Shown here in pieces: positions 14,438 to 23,412 of a stretch of 45,512 bases of DNA. Every line of letters starts with the position of its first letter. The stretch's first letter is position 1. The notes under the pieces are model-generated. The model made no database searches. It was not told the origin of the DNA and saw only the letters and a program-made list of their open reading frames with translations. Origin of the DNA: an uncultured Lachnospiraceae bacterium (GTDB taxonomy: Bacteria > Bacillota > Clostridia > Lachnospirales > Lachnospiraceae); assembly GCA_947576945.1 (NCBI GenBank), contig CANPTH010000034.1:1-45512 (forward strand), read 5' to 3'. The translations under genes and the position numbers were made by a program.

Positions 14438-15502
14438 ATGAGGAATAGAAAGCTGAAATATGCAGCAGGGATCCTGCTGGCGTGTGGGTTGTGTCTTGGC
14501 AGCCTGACCGGGTGCGGGAGTGGGAATGCATTTGGTACGAAGATAGTGCTTACCACCGGATTTGACAGGGATGAAATCTTCCGGATCGAGACCAGCACCT
14601 GTTCTCTGCCGGAGATTATGGTGTATCTGACTAATATACAGAATCGCTATGAGAGCGTTTATGGAACGGAAATCTGGGCTACGAATGTGGACGGCGTGAC
14701 GCTGGAACAGAATGTGAAGGATATTGCGCTGGCACAGATTGCGCGGATCAAGACGATGAATCTGATGGCAGAACGCTATGAAGTGGAGCTGGACGGAGAG
14801 GAAAAGGCACAGGTAAAGAACGCGGCGGCGGCTTATTATGATTCGCTCAATGATGCGGAAATCAAGAAGATGGGGATCTCTAAAAAGACGATCAGCGATC
14901 TGTATACGGAGTTTGCGCTGGCGGAAAAGGTGTATCAATACACGATCAAGGATATCAATCCGGAGATCAGTGACGACGAGGCGAGAACGATTACGGTGGA
15001 GCATATTCTGATCAAGACTTATGCGCTGGACGGCACGGGTAAGAAGGTGGAGTATACGGAGGAAGCGAAGCAGGATGCTTACAGGCAGGCCAGCGAGGCG
15101 CTGCGGCTTGCGAGAGACGGCGAAGATTTTGATGAACTGATCCGCCGTTATAGTGAGGACGATAAGAGCACCTATTCTTTTGGTAAGGGTGAGATGGATG
15201 CGGCTTTTGAGACGGCGGCTTTTAATCTGGGTAAGGATGAGATCAGTGATGTGGTGGAGACGGAATTCGGGTATCATATCATCAAGTGTCTGAATACCTT
15301 TGACAGGGATGAGACGGATGCCAATAAGATTAAGATCGTAGATCAGAGACGTGCGGAGGCCTTCGGGCAGGAGTATGACGCCTATGTGGAGACACTGACC
15401 AGGAATCTGAATGAGAATCTTTGGGACAGTGTAGGATTTATTCATGATGAGAATGTGAAGACCATGGACTTTTTTGAAGTTTATACGGAGTATTTCGGAT
15501 AG
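14438..15502 (+). CDS. PrsA-like peptidyl-prolyl isomerase lipoprotein (foldase)
   Basis: A membrane-anchored extracytoplasmic chaperone that helps secreted proteins fold. A lipoprotein signal peptide is clear: basic RNRKLKY, hydrophobic core, lipobox LTGC with Cys at about residue 26. A SurA/PrsA N-like helical region follows, then a parvulin domain from about residue 188: TVEHILIKT, FDELIRRYSED, FGKGEMDAAFETAAFNLGKDEIS and GYHIIKCL. At 354 residues it is slightly longer than Bacillus PrsA (about 290), with an extra insert after HILIKT. The ribosome binding site is weak. It is probably relevant to the many exported wall enzymes in this window. Confidence 0.8.
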   Translation: MRNRKLKYAAGILLACGLCLGSLTGCGSGNAFGTKIVLTTGFDRDEIFRIETSTCSLPEIMVYLTNIQNRYESVYGTEIWATNVDGVTLEQNVKDIALAQIARIKTMNLMAERYEVELDGEEKAQVKNAAAAYYDSLNDAEIKKMGISKKTISDLYTEFALAEKVYQYTIKDINPEISDDEARTITVEHILIKTYALDGTGKKVEYTEEAKQDAYRQASEALRLARDGEDFDELIRRYSEDDKSTYSFGKGEMDAAFETAAFNLGKDEISDVVETEFGYHIIKCLNTFDRDETDANKIKIVDQRRAEAFGQEYDAYVETLTRNLNENLWDSVGFIHDENVKTMDFFEVYTEYFG

Positions 15503-15517
15503 AGGCAATGAAGGAGT

Positions 15518-15550
15518 TATACTTGAAAATGACAGCATTTTCCGAGTATA
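15518..15550. repeat. Inverted repeat after the foldase gene
   Basis: TATACTTGAAAATG (15518-15531) pairs with CATTTTCCGAGTATA (15536-15550) with one internal irregularity around a four-base loop. There is no T-tract after it. It could block read-through toward htpG or protect the mRNA end. Confidence 0.45.
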
Positions 15551-15615
15551 CCAGAGAGAAGAGACCGGGGTATAATAGGATACAGTACAGAGTTTATAAA
15601 AATTTCAGAAAAATA

Positions 15616-15642
15616 TTAGCACTCATTAATGGTGAGTGCTAA
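15616..15642. promoter_or_regulatory. CIRCE operator (HrcA binding site)
   Basis: A perfect CIRCE palindrome, TTAGCACTC - nine bases - GAGTGCTAA. HrcA bound here represses class I heat-shock genes such as groESL and dnaK. It lies 181 bp upstream of the htpG start, placing this htpG under HrcA-type heat-shock control. No hrcA gene is in the window. Confidence 0.95.
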
Positions 15643-15650
15643 TATTTTTC

Positions 15651-15679
15651 TTGACTTATAGGTCACAGCGTATTAAACT
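15651..15679 (+). promoter_or_regulatory. Predicted sigma-A promoter for htpG
   Basis: TTGACT (15651-15656), 17-bp spacer, TAAACT (15674-15679), starting eight bases after CIRCE. An alternative TATAAT at 15571-15576 would place CIRCE just downstream of the transcription start, the more usual arrangement. Confidence 0.45.
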
Positions 15680-15823
15680 ATCTAGCAGATAAGGAGAGAA
15701 CAGGTATCGTGCAGTGAATGCATGGTACGATCCATTCTGACAGAATGACAGACTGGAAATCGGCCTGGGGCTGTTTATCGGGATGGCAATGAAATTTACA
15801 GGATCAGAAAGGAATGTGAGAAA

Positions 15824-18052
15824 ATGGCAGCAAAGCATGGCAATTTATCAATTAACAGCGACAATATTTTTCCGATTATCAAGAAGTGGTTGTATTCCGA
15901 CCATGACATCTTTTTCCGGGAGCTGATCTCCAACGGCTGTGATGCGATCACGAAGTTGAAGAAGCTGGATATGATGGGGGAATATGCCCTGCCGGACGGC
16001 TATAAGCCGCAGATTCAGGTGATCGTAAATCCAGAGGAGAAGACGCTTAAGTTTATCGATAACGGAATCGGTATGACGGCGGACGAGGTGGAGGAGTATA
16101 TCAACCAGATCGCTTTTTCCGGTGCGACGGATTTCATCGAGAAATATAAGGATAAGGCCAATGAGGATCAGATCATCGGACATTTCGGCCTGGGCTTCTA
16201 TTCGGCGTTCATGGTGGCGGACGAGGTGCATATCGATTCGTTGTCCTGGCAGGAAGGCGCGCAGCCGGTACACTGGGAGTGTGACGGCGGTACGGAATTC
16301 GATATGGAAGAGGGAACGAGGACTGAGATCGGTACGGAGATCACGCTGCTGATCAATGAGGACTGCCTGGAGTTCTGTAATGAGTATAAGGCCAGGGAGG
16401 TCATTAAGAAATATTGTTCTTTCATGCCCACGGAGATCTATCTGTCCAAGGCAAACACTACGGACACGCAGACGGTTACGGCTGACGAGAAGCTGGAGAC
16501 AGATGAGGTAGTGGAAGAGATCAAGAAGGAGAAGGAAGAGGACGAACAGAAGTTCAGGATCAGGAAGCGTCCGGAACTGCTAAACGAGACTCATCCGCTC
16601 TGGACGAAGCATCCGAATGAGTGCACAAAGGAAGAGTACCTGGAGTTCTATCGCAAGGTATTCCAGGATTACAAGGAGCCGTTGTTCTGGATCCATCTGA
16701 ATATGGATTATCCTTTCAATATGAAAGGTATCCTGTATTTCCCGAAGATCAATATGGAGTATGAGTCCATCGAGGGAACCATCAAACTTTACAATAATCA
16801 GGTGTTTATCGCAGACAATATCAAGGAGGTTATTCCGGAGTTCCTGCTTTTGTTAAAAGGCGTGATCGACTGTCCGGATCTGCCGTTGAATGTGTCCAGA
16901 AGTGCACTGCAGAACGACGGTTTCGTTAAGAAAATCAGCGAGTATATCACCAAGAAGGTGGCGGACAAGCTGTCCGGCATGTGCAAGACTGAGAAAGAGG
17001 AATATGAGAAATACTGGGATGATATCAGCCCGTTTATCAAGTTTGGCTGTCTGAAAGACGACAAATTCTGCGAGAAGATGACGGATTACATCCTCTTTAA
17101 GAATCTGGAGGGCAAATATCTGACGCTTCCTGAGTGTCTGGAAGTCAACAAGGTTGATCCGGATGAAGTGAAGGAAGGCGAGAACGCTGTCAATGAAACC
17201 GGTGAGGCGGAGATCGGGGCAGTGGATGAGAACGGTGAGAAGGTGGAAGCGGAGATTGTTGAGGAAGATGGCAGTCGTGTGGAAGCCGGAGCGGCAGTTG
17301 ACGGTCAGTCAGAAGACGAGAAGACGGAAACCGGGGCAGTGGATGAGAACGGCCAGAAGGTAGAAGCCGAGATCGTTGAGGATGAGGACGATTCCGAGGA
17401 AGCTGAGGAAGCTGAGGAAGCCGAAGAGGAGAAGAAAGAGAAGGTCATCTACTATGTGACTGACGAGAAGCAGCAGAGCCAGTATATCAACATGTTCAAG
17501 GCAGCGAAAATGGATGCTGTGATTCTCACACACAATATCGACCAGCCTTTTGTCTCCCAGCTGGAGATGAAGAATGAGGGTATCAAGTTCCAGAGAATCG
17601 ATGCGGATCTGACAGATGTCTTCAAGGCCAAGACCTCCAAAAAGGCCGAGAAGGAGATGGAGAAGCAGGCGGAAGAAATTGCGGAGCTGATGAAGAAGGT
17701 TCTCAAGAAGGATGCCATCAAGGTGAAGATTGAAAAGCTGAAGAATAAAAAGATCTCTTCCATGATCACGCTGTCGGAAGAGTCCCGCAGAATGCAGGAC
17801 ATGATGAAGATGTATTCCATGCAGGGAATGGATATGGGCATGGGCTTTGGCAAAGAAGGTGAGACGCTGATTCTGAATGCCAATCATCCGTTAGTACAGT
17901 ATGTGCTGGAGCATCAGGATGGTGAGAATGTGAAGATGATCTGCGAACAGCTTTATGATCTGGCACTGTTGCAGCAGGCGCCGCTTGAGCCGGAGGCGAT
18001 GACGAAGTTTGTGGCAAGAAGTAATGAGATTATGATGTTATTGACGAAATAG
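15824..18052 (+). CDS. htpG: Hsp90-family chaperone HtpG with acidic repeat insertion
   Basis: ATP-dependent cytosolic chaperone dimer. The GHKL ATPase domain has NGCDAITKL (about 37), DNGIGMT (about 79) and GHFGLGFYSAFMV (about 120). The middle domain has KGVIDCPDLPLNVSR with the catalytic Arg (about 355). The C-terminal dimer domain includes ILNANHPLVQ. At 742 residues it is over 100 longer than E. coli HtpG (624). Most of the excess is an acidic, low-complexity insertion at about residues 443-541, just before the strand KVIYYVTDEKQQ. There the unit GAVDENGxKVEAEIVE occurs twice, 39 codons apart, followed by runs of Glu and Ala. AAGGAATGTGAG before the ATG is an acceptable site. CIRCE upstream indicates HrcA control. 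Confidence 0.93.
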   Translation: MAAKHGNLSINSDNIFPIIKKWLYSDHDIFFRELISNGCDAITKLKKLDMMGEYALPDGYKPQIQVIVNPEEKTLKFIDNGIGMTADEVEEYINQIAFSGATDFIEKYKDKANEDQIIGHFGLGFYSAFMVADEVHIDSLSWQEGAQPVHWECDGGTEFDMEEGTRTEIGTEITLLINEDCLEFCNEYKAREVIKKYCSFMPTEIYLSKANTTDTQTVTADEKLETDEVVEEIKKEKEEDEQKFRIRKRPELLNETHPLWTKHPNECTKEEYLEFYRKVFQDYKEPLFWIHLNMDYPFNMKGILYFPKINMEYESIEGTIKLYNNQVFIADNIKEVIPEFLLLLKGVIDCPDLPLNVSRSALQNDGFVKKISEYITKKVADKLSGMCKTEKEEYEKYWDDISPFIKFGCLKDDKFCEKMTDYILFKNLEGKYLTLPECLEVNKVDPDEVKEGENAVNETGEAEIGAVDENGEKVEAEIVEEDGSRVEAGAAVDGQSEDEKTETGAVDENGQKVEAEIVEDEDDSEEAEEAEEAEEEKKEKVIYYVTDEKQQSQYINMFKAAKMDAVILTHNIDQPFVSQLEMKNEGIKFQRIDADLTDVFKAKTSKKAEKEMEKQAEEIAELMKKVLKKDAIKVKIEKLKNKKISSMITLSEESRRMQDMMKMYSMQGMDMGMGFGKEGETLILNANHPLVQYVLEHQDGENVKMICEQLYDLALLQQAPLEPEAMTKFVARSNEIMMLLTK
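17152..17447 (+). repeat. Acidic tandem-repeat insertion within htpG
   Basis: DNA repeats beginning GGGGCAGTGGATGAGAACGG at 17216 and 17333 (period 117 bp, 39 codons) encode two copies of GAVDENGxKVEAEIVE. They are followed by repeated GAGGAAGCT units at about 17395-17425 encoding EEAEEAEEAE. The frame is preserved throughout. Confidence 0.8.
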
Positions 18053-18129
18053 AATAAATATCAAAAGCCGTTATGCATAAAAGCAGTGCGGAAATGAAGA
18101 AAGAAGTGCATAAGGGCGACAGTGTAACT

Positions 18130-18179
18130 TTCCCGGTCATAGAGATGATTTCTGTATGGCCGGGAAGATTTTATTTTAT
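18130..18179 (+). terminator. Intrinsic terminator after htpG
   Basis: TTCCCGGTCATA (18130-18141) pairs with TATGGCCGGGAA (18155-18166), 12 bp with one G-U pair, followed by GATTTTATTTT. It sits between htpG and the convergent gene; on the other strand there is no U-tract. Confidence 0.85.
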
Positions 18180-18196
18180 AAGAATATTACATGTTT

Positions 18197-19462
18197 TCAT
18201 CCCGGTTCTGCGATCCGGCTCACGCCCACATAGACTTCGGAGATCTTATACCAGGTCGGATAGTCCACGATGCCGGATTGGGGCAGGTTGAACACTCGCT
18301 GGAATACGCGTACGGAATCGGCGGTGCGGGAGCCATAGATGCCGTCAGCCGTGATTTTGGGTATGGCGGGGTAATTCTGTGCGATCCGGTTAAGCTGCTG
18401 CTGGATCTGGAGTACCTTGCCGCCGGATGCACCGACGCTCAGATTGTAGCCGGGCCAGGAGGAAGGAACCCCGGATACGGCTACAGCGGTGTTGATATAC
18501 ATGTCACTGCCGTAATAGTAGCGGATGATTTCAATAGGGGTATAGCCTTCGTCACCCAGATATTTGGATCCCCATTGGCTCAGGCCGCTGCAGGTTACAT
18601 TCTTGCCGTCACAGTAGGAAGTGAAGATTGGCTGACGGACGCCGGGACGGGAAAGATAGTTGGCAAAGATAGAATCTACCAGCCTGTCAACATTTGCATA
18701 GATATTTCTGCCGTAGATCCATTTCTGATCGTAAGCCGTAGAAGATGTGATGGTAAAATTGTATCCCTTATTTCTATACCATTCAGTGTAAACACGGTTT
18801 AACGTGAATGACATGATGGCCAGCGTATTGGCATAGATGGCGCTTTCCGGCCAGGTAGCATAGATTTCTGAGGAAACCACGTTCTTAATATAATCTCGAT
18901 AGCGAACGTAATAGTTTCCAGCGGTTGTGTCAGAAGGCACACCGTCATGTACAATAATGTATTCCGGAATTACGACACGGCTTAAGACGATCTCCCCGGA
19001 TTCATCCATGGGTTTTATTTCATCCTCGGGGATCTTCGGCGGATAGTCGCCATAAAGCGTATGATCCGGGATCACAATCGTTTCCGATTCTTCCTGAGAT
19101 GTTTCGGTGGGTATCATCTCTATATTCTGCATGGCTGTAACTTCAGGCAGAACTTCTACACCGGAGACGGTGACAGGCTCGTAACCCGGTGCGTTGACTG
19201 TCAGGGTATACTCCGAATAAGGCATGGGGGAGTTGGGCGTCAGACTGTATTCAAGAGGCGGCGCGTTAAGTGTTACCGGGTCCGTCTGTCCTGAGGAATC
19301 TGTGGTCAGGGTCTCTATTGTGCTGCCCGGTTCACCGGTGTAGGAAATAGTTATGCTGGCGTTGGGGATCGGGATCAATCCTACATTGGCAGTGACATTG
19401 ATCTGCAGCCGGCCCTGATCGATGCTTTCACTTTGCATGCTTTTTAAAACAGGCTCTTGCAT
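18197..19462 (-). CDS. SpoIID-like protein with peptidoglycan-binding domain
   Basis: Probably acts on peptidoglycan. The 421 residues contain a short beta-rich N-terminal region (Ig/CNA-B-like, SITISYTGEPGST, about 35-115), an acidic linker, a SpoIID/LytB-like domain (about 190-330) and one PG_binding_1 repeat at the C-terminus (KVLQIQQQLNRIA, DGIYGSRTADSVRVFQ, about 345-405). SpoIID cleaves glycan strands using a Glu just after the first strand; here VVSSEIYATWPESA matches that site. GLSQWGSKYLGDEGYTPIEIIRYYYG is the family's typical C-terminal motif. No signal peptide is visible, which is odd for a wall enzyme. A paralog with more binding domains lies at 43903. The start follows CGAGGT at good spacing. 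Confidence 0.75.
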   Translation of the reverse strand: MQEPVLKSMQSESIDQGRLQINVTANVGLIPIPNASITISYTGEPGSTIETLTTDSSGQTDPVTLNAPPLEYSLTPNSPMPYSEYTLTVNAPGYEPVTVSGVEVLPEVTAMQNIEMIPTETSQEESETIVIPDHTLYGDYPPKIPEDEIKPMDESGEIVLSRVVIPEYIIVHDGVPSDTTAGNYYVRYRDYIKNVVSSEIYATWPESAIYANTLAIMSFTLNRVYTEWYRNKGYNFTITSSTAYDQKWIYGRNIYANVDRLVDSIFANYLSRPGVRQPIFTSYCDGKNVTCSGLSQWGSKYLGDEGYTPIEIIRYYYGSDMYINTAVAVSGVPSSWPGYNLSVGASGGKVLQIQQQLNRIAQNYPAIPKITADGIYGSRTADSVRVFQRVFNLPQSGIVDYPTWYKISEVYVGVSRIAEPG

Positions 19463-19611
19463 AAAAATACCTCGAGTGTTCTCTTCTTAATATAGTATGT
19501 AATGAATTTGGATTAGTTACAGGGATATTGCAGCGGTAGTAAATTCGTGAAAGACCGCATTGAGTATCGGCGGTTTCAGGCGGCCTGCGGAAAGGAATGC
19601 CGGATTTCGTG

Positions 19612-19641
19612 TTGCGCAGGCTGCAGTGTCAATGTTATAAT
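19612..19641 (+). promoter_or_regulatory. Predicted promoter for the DUF5717/5716 operon
   Basis: TTGCGC (19612-19617), 18-bp spacer, TATAAT (19636-19641). This is the only good promoter in the 258-bp gap before the GTG at 19721. Confidence 0.5.
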
Positions 19642-19720
19642 TTAAATATCTGTGTGGAAAGACAACATTGTGTGTGGCAGGGAAGGTGTCTGAGCTGTTA
19701 CAGAAAGGCAGACTGGAGAC

Positions 19721-22700
19721 GTGCGGCAGGTTATAGAAGACATATTAAACGGTAAATTTAATCATGACAGAGGATCACTGGAATTTTCCTGTCAGCGGAT
19801 TCAATTGGAAGTTGATGCGGATACGGTGACAGAAGGAAGTTTTACGATTTACGGCCCGGAGGGACAGGTGACAGAAGGGGATGTTATTTCTTCTGATCTG
19901 AGAATGGAGTGTGTGAGCCGGAGATTTGGCGGCGTGCAGGATGAGATATTCTATCGATTTGACGCGCATGGAATGGAGCCGGGAGAAGAGAGCAGGGGGG
20001 TTATCCATATCATATCCAATCAGGGAGAGTACTACATTCCTTTCTCGGTATCGATCTCGGCGGACAGGATCATGTCCAGTATGGGGGAGATCAGGAATCT
20101 GTTTCATTTTACCAATCTGGCGAAGAGTAACTGGGAAGAGGCCGTAAAGCTGTTTTATGCAGAGGAATTTGCCGGGGTGTTTACGGGAAATGATAAACAG
20201 CATTACGCGGCTTACCGGGGACTGAGCGGGGTTCGTGATAATGAACATAATGTAGAGGAATTTCTGCTGGAGATCAATAAGAAAAGGCCGGTAGAATATA
20301 TTCCGGAGGAGACGGAGATCAGGATAGAAGATCCGGAAGAGAACATGCGTTATACGCTGGTGGTGAATCGCAATGGCTGGGGGTACACACATTTTCGGAT
20401 TGAAACGGAAGGAGAGTTTCTGCGGGCGGAAGAAGAGGAAGTGACGGAGTCTTCTTTCCTGGGGAATATTTACAGACTGTACTATTATGTTGCGCATGAA
20501 AGCCTGCATGCCGGGAACAACTACGGTAGTATCAGATTGGTGTTTGATGATGGTACTGTCACAAAGATACCGGTCACATTGGTACGCCGTATATCCGGCA
20601 GAAAGAAATTCGAGCGATACCAGAAGAAAAAGGCGCTTACGGTGGAACTGATGGACTCTTATCAGTCATTTCGTCTTAAGAGGATCAGCACCGGTACCTG
20701 GATGGCGGAGACGAACAGGTTGTTAAACAGACTGTTGGAGATTGACGACAGGGATATAGCTTTAAAGCTCTTCCAGGCACAGATGATGCTTACGGAAGAA
20801 CGTTATAATGAAGCGAGATGGATGATCGAGAAATATGAAGACCGGGTAGCCGGGTGCAGGGAAGAATATCCGGAATTATGGTGTTATTATCTGTATCTTA
20901 CGACTTTATACAGCAGGGAAGACAGCTATGTGGATGAGGTGGCGGAAACTGTTGCCGATATGTATGTGCGCAACAGAGGAAACTGGCGGATCGCGTGGCT
21001 TCTTATGTATCTGTCTGAGGAATATATCAGGGATCCTGTCCGGAAGTGGGGACTGCTGGAAGAAGTATTCCGGTATCACTGTACGTCGCCGGTCATCTAT
21101 ATAGAAGCGTGGCATCTGCTGTGTATGAATCCGGCGATGCTTATGAAGCTGGATCTGTTTGAGCAGCAGATTCTCTCTTTTGCGGTCAGGCATGGTTTGA
21201 TGAAGGAAGAGATTATCCTGCAGGTTGTTTATCTGTCGCAGAAGGAGAAGCTGTATTCAGAGAGTATCCTGCGCATCTTAAAGGGATGTTATGCGATGCG
21301 GCCGCAGAATGATATCCTGCATGCGGTCTGTGCATTGCTGATCAAGGGAAATCGTTGTGGACCGGCTTATTTTGAATGGTATAAGGCCGGGGTAGAGCAG
21401 AATCTTCGGATCACACGCCTGTATGAATATTACATGATGTCGGCGCCTCTGGATTACAGTGAGCCTGTCCCGAAGATTGTACTCATGTATTTTGCATACC
21501 AGAGTAATCTGAATTATGAGATCACGGCATATTTGTATGCCTATGTACATAAGCACAGAGCAGAGATTACGGAGATTTATATAAATTACACGGCGGCTAT
21601 TGAACGGTTTGTAGCGGAGCAGATACGGTATGGCAGGATCAACAGAGATCTGGCGTACCTGTACCGCAATGTGATCAGCCTGCCGATGATCGACGAGGAG
21701 AGTGCGGCACAGCTGGTGACACTTCTTTTTCTAAAGGAGATCAGGGTCTGTTCCGATAAGATTGTAGAGGCGTATGTTGTTTATCCGTATGGGGTGGAAG
21801 AGAATGTTTATCCGGTGTCCGACGGAAAGGCGCTGGTGCCTGTCTATGATTCTGACTGCAGGATTGTATTGGGAGACAGGGAGGGGAACCGCTATACGGT
21901 AAGTATAGGCTGTCAGGAAGAAGAGTTGTGCGGTCCCGCCAGGCTGGCGCTTATGATTGCGCCTTTTGTGAGGGACAATCTGTGGTATGCGGTGTATACT
22001 TGTTTTGAGTATCAGAAGACGCTTACGGTACAGGATGACAATGTGGATCTGTATATGCGGCTTGCCGTATCTGAGCTGGTGGCGGAACCGATGAAGAAGA
22101 TACTGCGCATGATGCTGGTGCGGTTTTTCTATGCGAAAGACAGAATGAGGGAGCTGGATGATTATTTGATGACGCTTCGTCCCGAGGATGTACAGAAAAG
22201 GGAGCGAAAGGAAATCATCCGATGTATGGTCGTCCGGGGATTGTATGAGGAAGCCTGGCAGTGGGTAAAGCGCTGTGGACCGTATGATATGGACGCCAAG
22301 GTGCTTCTGAAGCTGTGCAGCAGGCTGCTGGACGGAGAAGAGCGGAAAGAAGAGCCTGTCATGACAGATGTTCTTTCCTATGTGGTACAGCGCGGTAAGT
22401 ATGATGAGAATGTGCTGGATCATCTGGTAAAGTTCTTCCAGGGCAGCATCAAAGAGATGAGAGATATATGGAAGACAGCGGAGGCTTTCGGGGTAAATAC
22501 CTATGCGCTTTGTGAACGGATGCTGGAGCAGATGCTTTATACGGGAGCCCATGTGGGAGAGAAGATCGAGATCTTCAGGACCTACAACAGAGGAATGGGA
22601 AATGAAGAACTGCGGATGGCCTTTTTGTCTCAATGCTGCTATGACTATATGGTGAAAGAGCAGATTGCAGATCCGTATATATTCTGGGGCATCATGCAAT

Positions 22701-23287
22701 TATATCAGAAGGAAGCATTTATGCACCGTGTGTGCAAGATGGCCTTTTTGCAGTATTATGCGGAGAACAGGCACGAGCAGGATGAGCGGGTCAGACAGAC
22801 ATGCTGTGCTTTTCTGCAGGATCTGTTGGCGGAGAGGATCGTACTGCCGTTGTATAAAGATTACCAGGGGTACATTCCGCAAATGGATGAATATCAGGAT
22901 AAGACTTTGATCGAGTATCGGGTAAAGTCCGGATACAGAGCCGTGATTCATTATATGATACAGGATGAAGGAAGTGCGGAGAGCGAGTATTGCCAGGAAG
23001 AGATGAGAGATATGTTTGCGGGCATCTGTGTCAAGGAATTTATCCTCTTCTTCGGTGAGAGGCTGCAGTACTATATAACAGAGGAGTCGGAGAACGGGGC
23101 GTGGCCGACCAGAAGCAACAGTATTGCGGCAAGCGATATGGAGCAGGACGATTTTGAAAGCCGTTACACAGTGCTTAATGATATTATGATCGGAAAAACA
23201 CTGCATGACTATGATACGGTGAATGATCTGATGATGCAGTATTACAGGCAGGATTTTATGGTGGATCACCTGTTTAAACTGCGTTGA
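19721..23287 (+). CDS. Large uncharacterised protein, DUF5717-like
   Basis: Function unknown. The protein has 1188 residues, no signal peptide and no membrane helix. The first 290 residues are beta-rich with two similar modules (GSLEFSCQRIQLEVD... and KRPVEYIPEETEIRIEDPEENMRYTLVVNRNG), suggesting tandem Ig-like domains. From about residue 320 it is helical with TPR-like pairs (LLNRLLEIDDRDIALKLFQAQ, ALLIKGNRCGPAYFEWYKAG). A beta segment near 690-740 precedes a second helical region. Size, order and the ASKHA-fold partner downstream match the DUF5717 proteins I recall from Lachnospiraceae; I cannot run a profile search. It starts at GTG with TGGAG nearby. It is first gene of a four- or five-gene operon. 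Confidence 0.65.
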   Translation: MRQVIEDILNGKFNHDRGSLEFSCQRIQLEVDADTVTEGSFTIYGPEGQVTEGDVISSDLRMECVSRRFGGVQDEIFYRFDAHGMEPGEESRGVIHIISNQGEYYIPFSVSISADRIMSSMGEIRNLFHFTNLAKSNWEEAVKLFYAEEFAGVFTGNDKQHYAAYRGLSGVRDNEHNVEEFLLEINKKRPVEYIPEETEIRIEDPEENMRYTLVVNRNGWGYTHFRIETEGEFLRAEEEEVTESSFLGNIYRLYYYVAHESLHAGNNYGSIRLVFDDGTVTKIPVTLVRRISGRKKFERYQKKKALTVELMDSYQSFRLKRISTGTWMAETNRLLNRLLEIDDRDIALKLFQAQMMLTEERYNEARWMIEKYEDRVAGCREEYPELWCYYLYLTTLYSREDSYVDEVAETVADMYVRNRGNWRIAWLLMYLSEEYIRDPVRKWGLLEEVFRYHCTSPVIYIEAWHLLCMNPAMLMKLDLFEQQILSFAVRHGLMKEEIILQVVYLSQKEKLYSESILRILKGCYAMRPQNDILHAVCALLIKGNRCGPAYFEWYKAGVEQNLRITRLYEYYMMSAPLDYSEPVPKIVLMYFAYQSNLNYEITAYLYAYVHKHRAEITEIYINYTAAIERFVAEQIRYGRINRDLAYLYRNVISLPMIDEESAAQLVTLLFLKEIRVCSDKIVEAYVVYPYGVEENVYPVSDGKALVPVYDSDCRIVLGDREGNRYTVSIGCQEEELCGPARLALMIAPFVRDNLWYAVYTCFEYQKTLTVQDDNVDLYMRLAVSELVAEPMKKILRMMLVRFFYAKDRMRELDDYLMTLRPEDVQKRERKEIIRCMVVRGLYEEAWQWVKRCGPYDMDAKVLLKLCSRLLDGEERKEEPVMTDVLSYVVQRGKYDENVLDHLVKFFQGSIKEMRDIWKTAEAFGVNTYALCERMLEQMLYTGAHVGEKIEIFRTYNRGMGNEELRMAFLSQCCYDYMVKEQIADPYIFWGIMQLYQKEAFMHRVCKMAFLQYYAENRHEQDERVRQTCCAFLQDLLAERIVLPLYKDYQGYIPQMDEYQDKTLIEYRVKSGYRAVIHYMIQDEGSAESEYCQEEMRDMFAGICVKEFILFFGERLQYYITEESENGAWPTRSNSIAASDMEQDDFESRYTVLNDIMIGKTLHDYDTVNDLMMQYYRQDFMVDHLFKLR

Positions 23288-23412
23288 GTGGTGGATGATA
23301 TATCATTTTACTATGAAAGTCTTCGACTTTCACAGCATGGATGGCCATGCGGCCCGCCGGACGGCAGGCTGAGCATGATGTTAGTTTACAGAGAAAAGGA
23401 TGGCAGGCACGG

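Noticed and set aside
14393..15538. 381-codon antisense frame across the foldase gene
   Set aside because: The sense strand carries a lipobox and parvulin motifs; the antisense translation is not protein-like.
19516..19521. Single TGTAAC-type half-site upstream of the reverse-strand SpoIID-like gene
   Set aside because: One six-base match without an 11-bp partner is expected by chance in a gap of this size.
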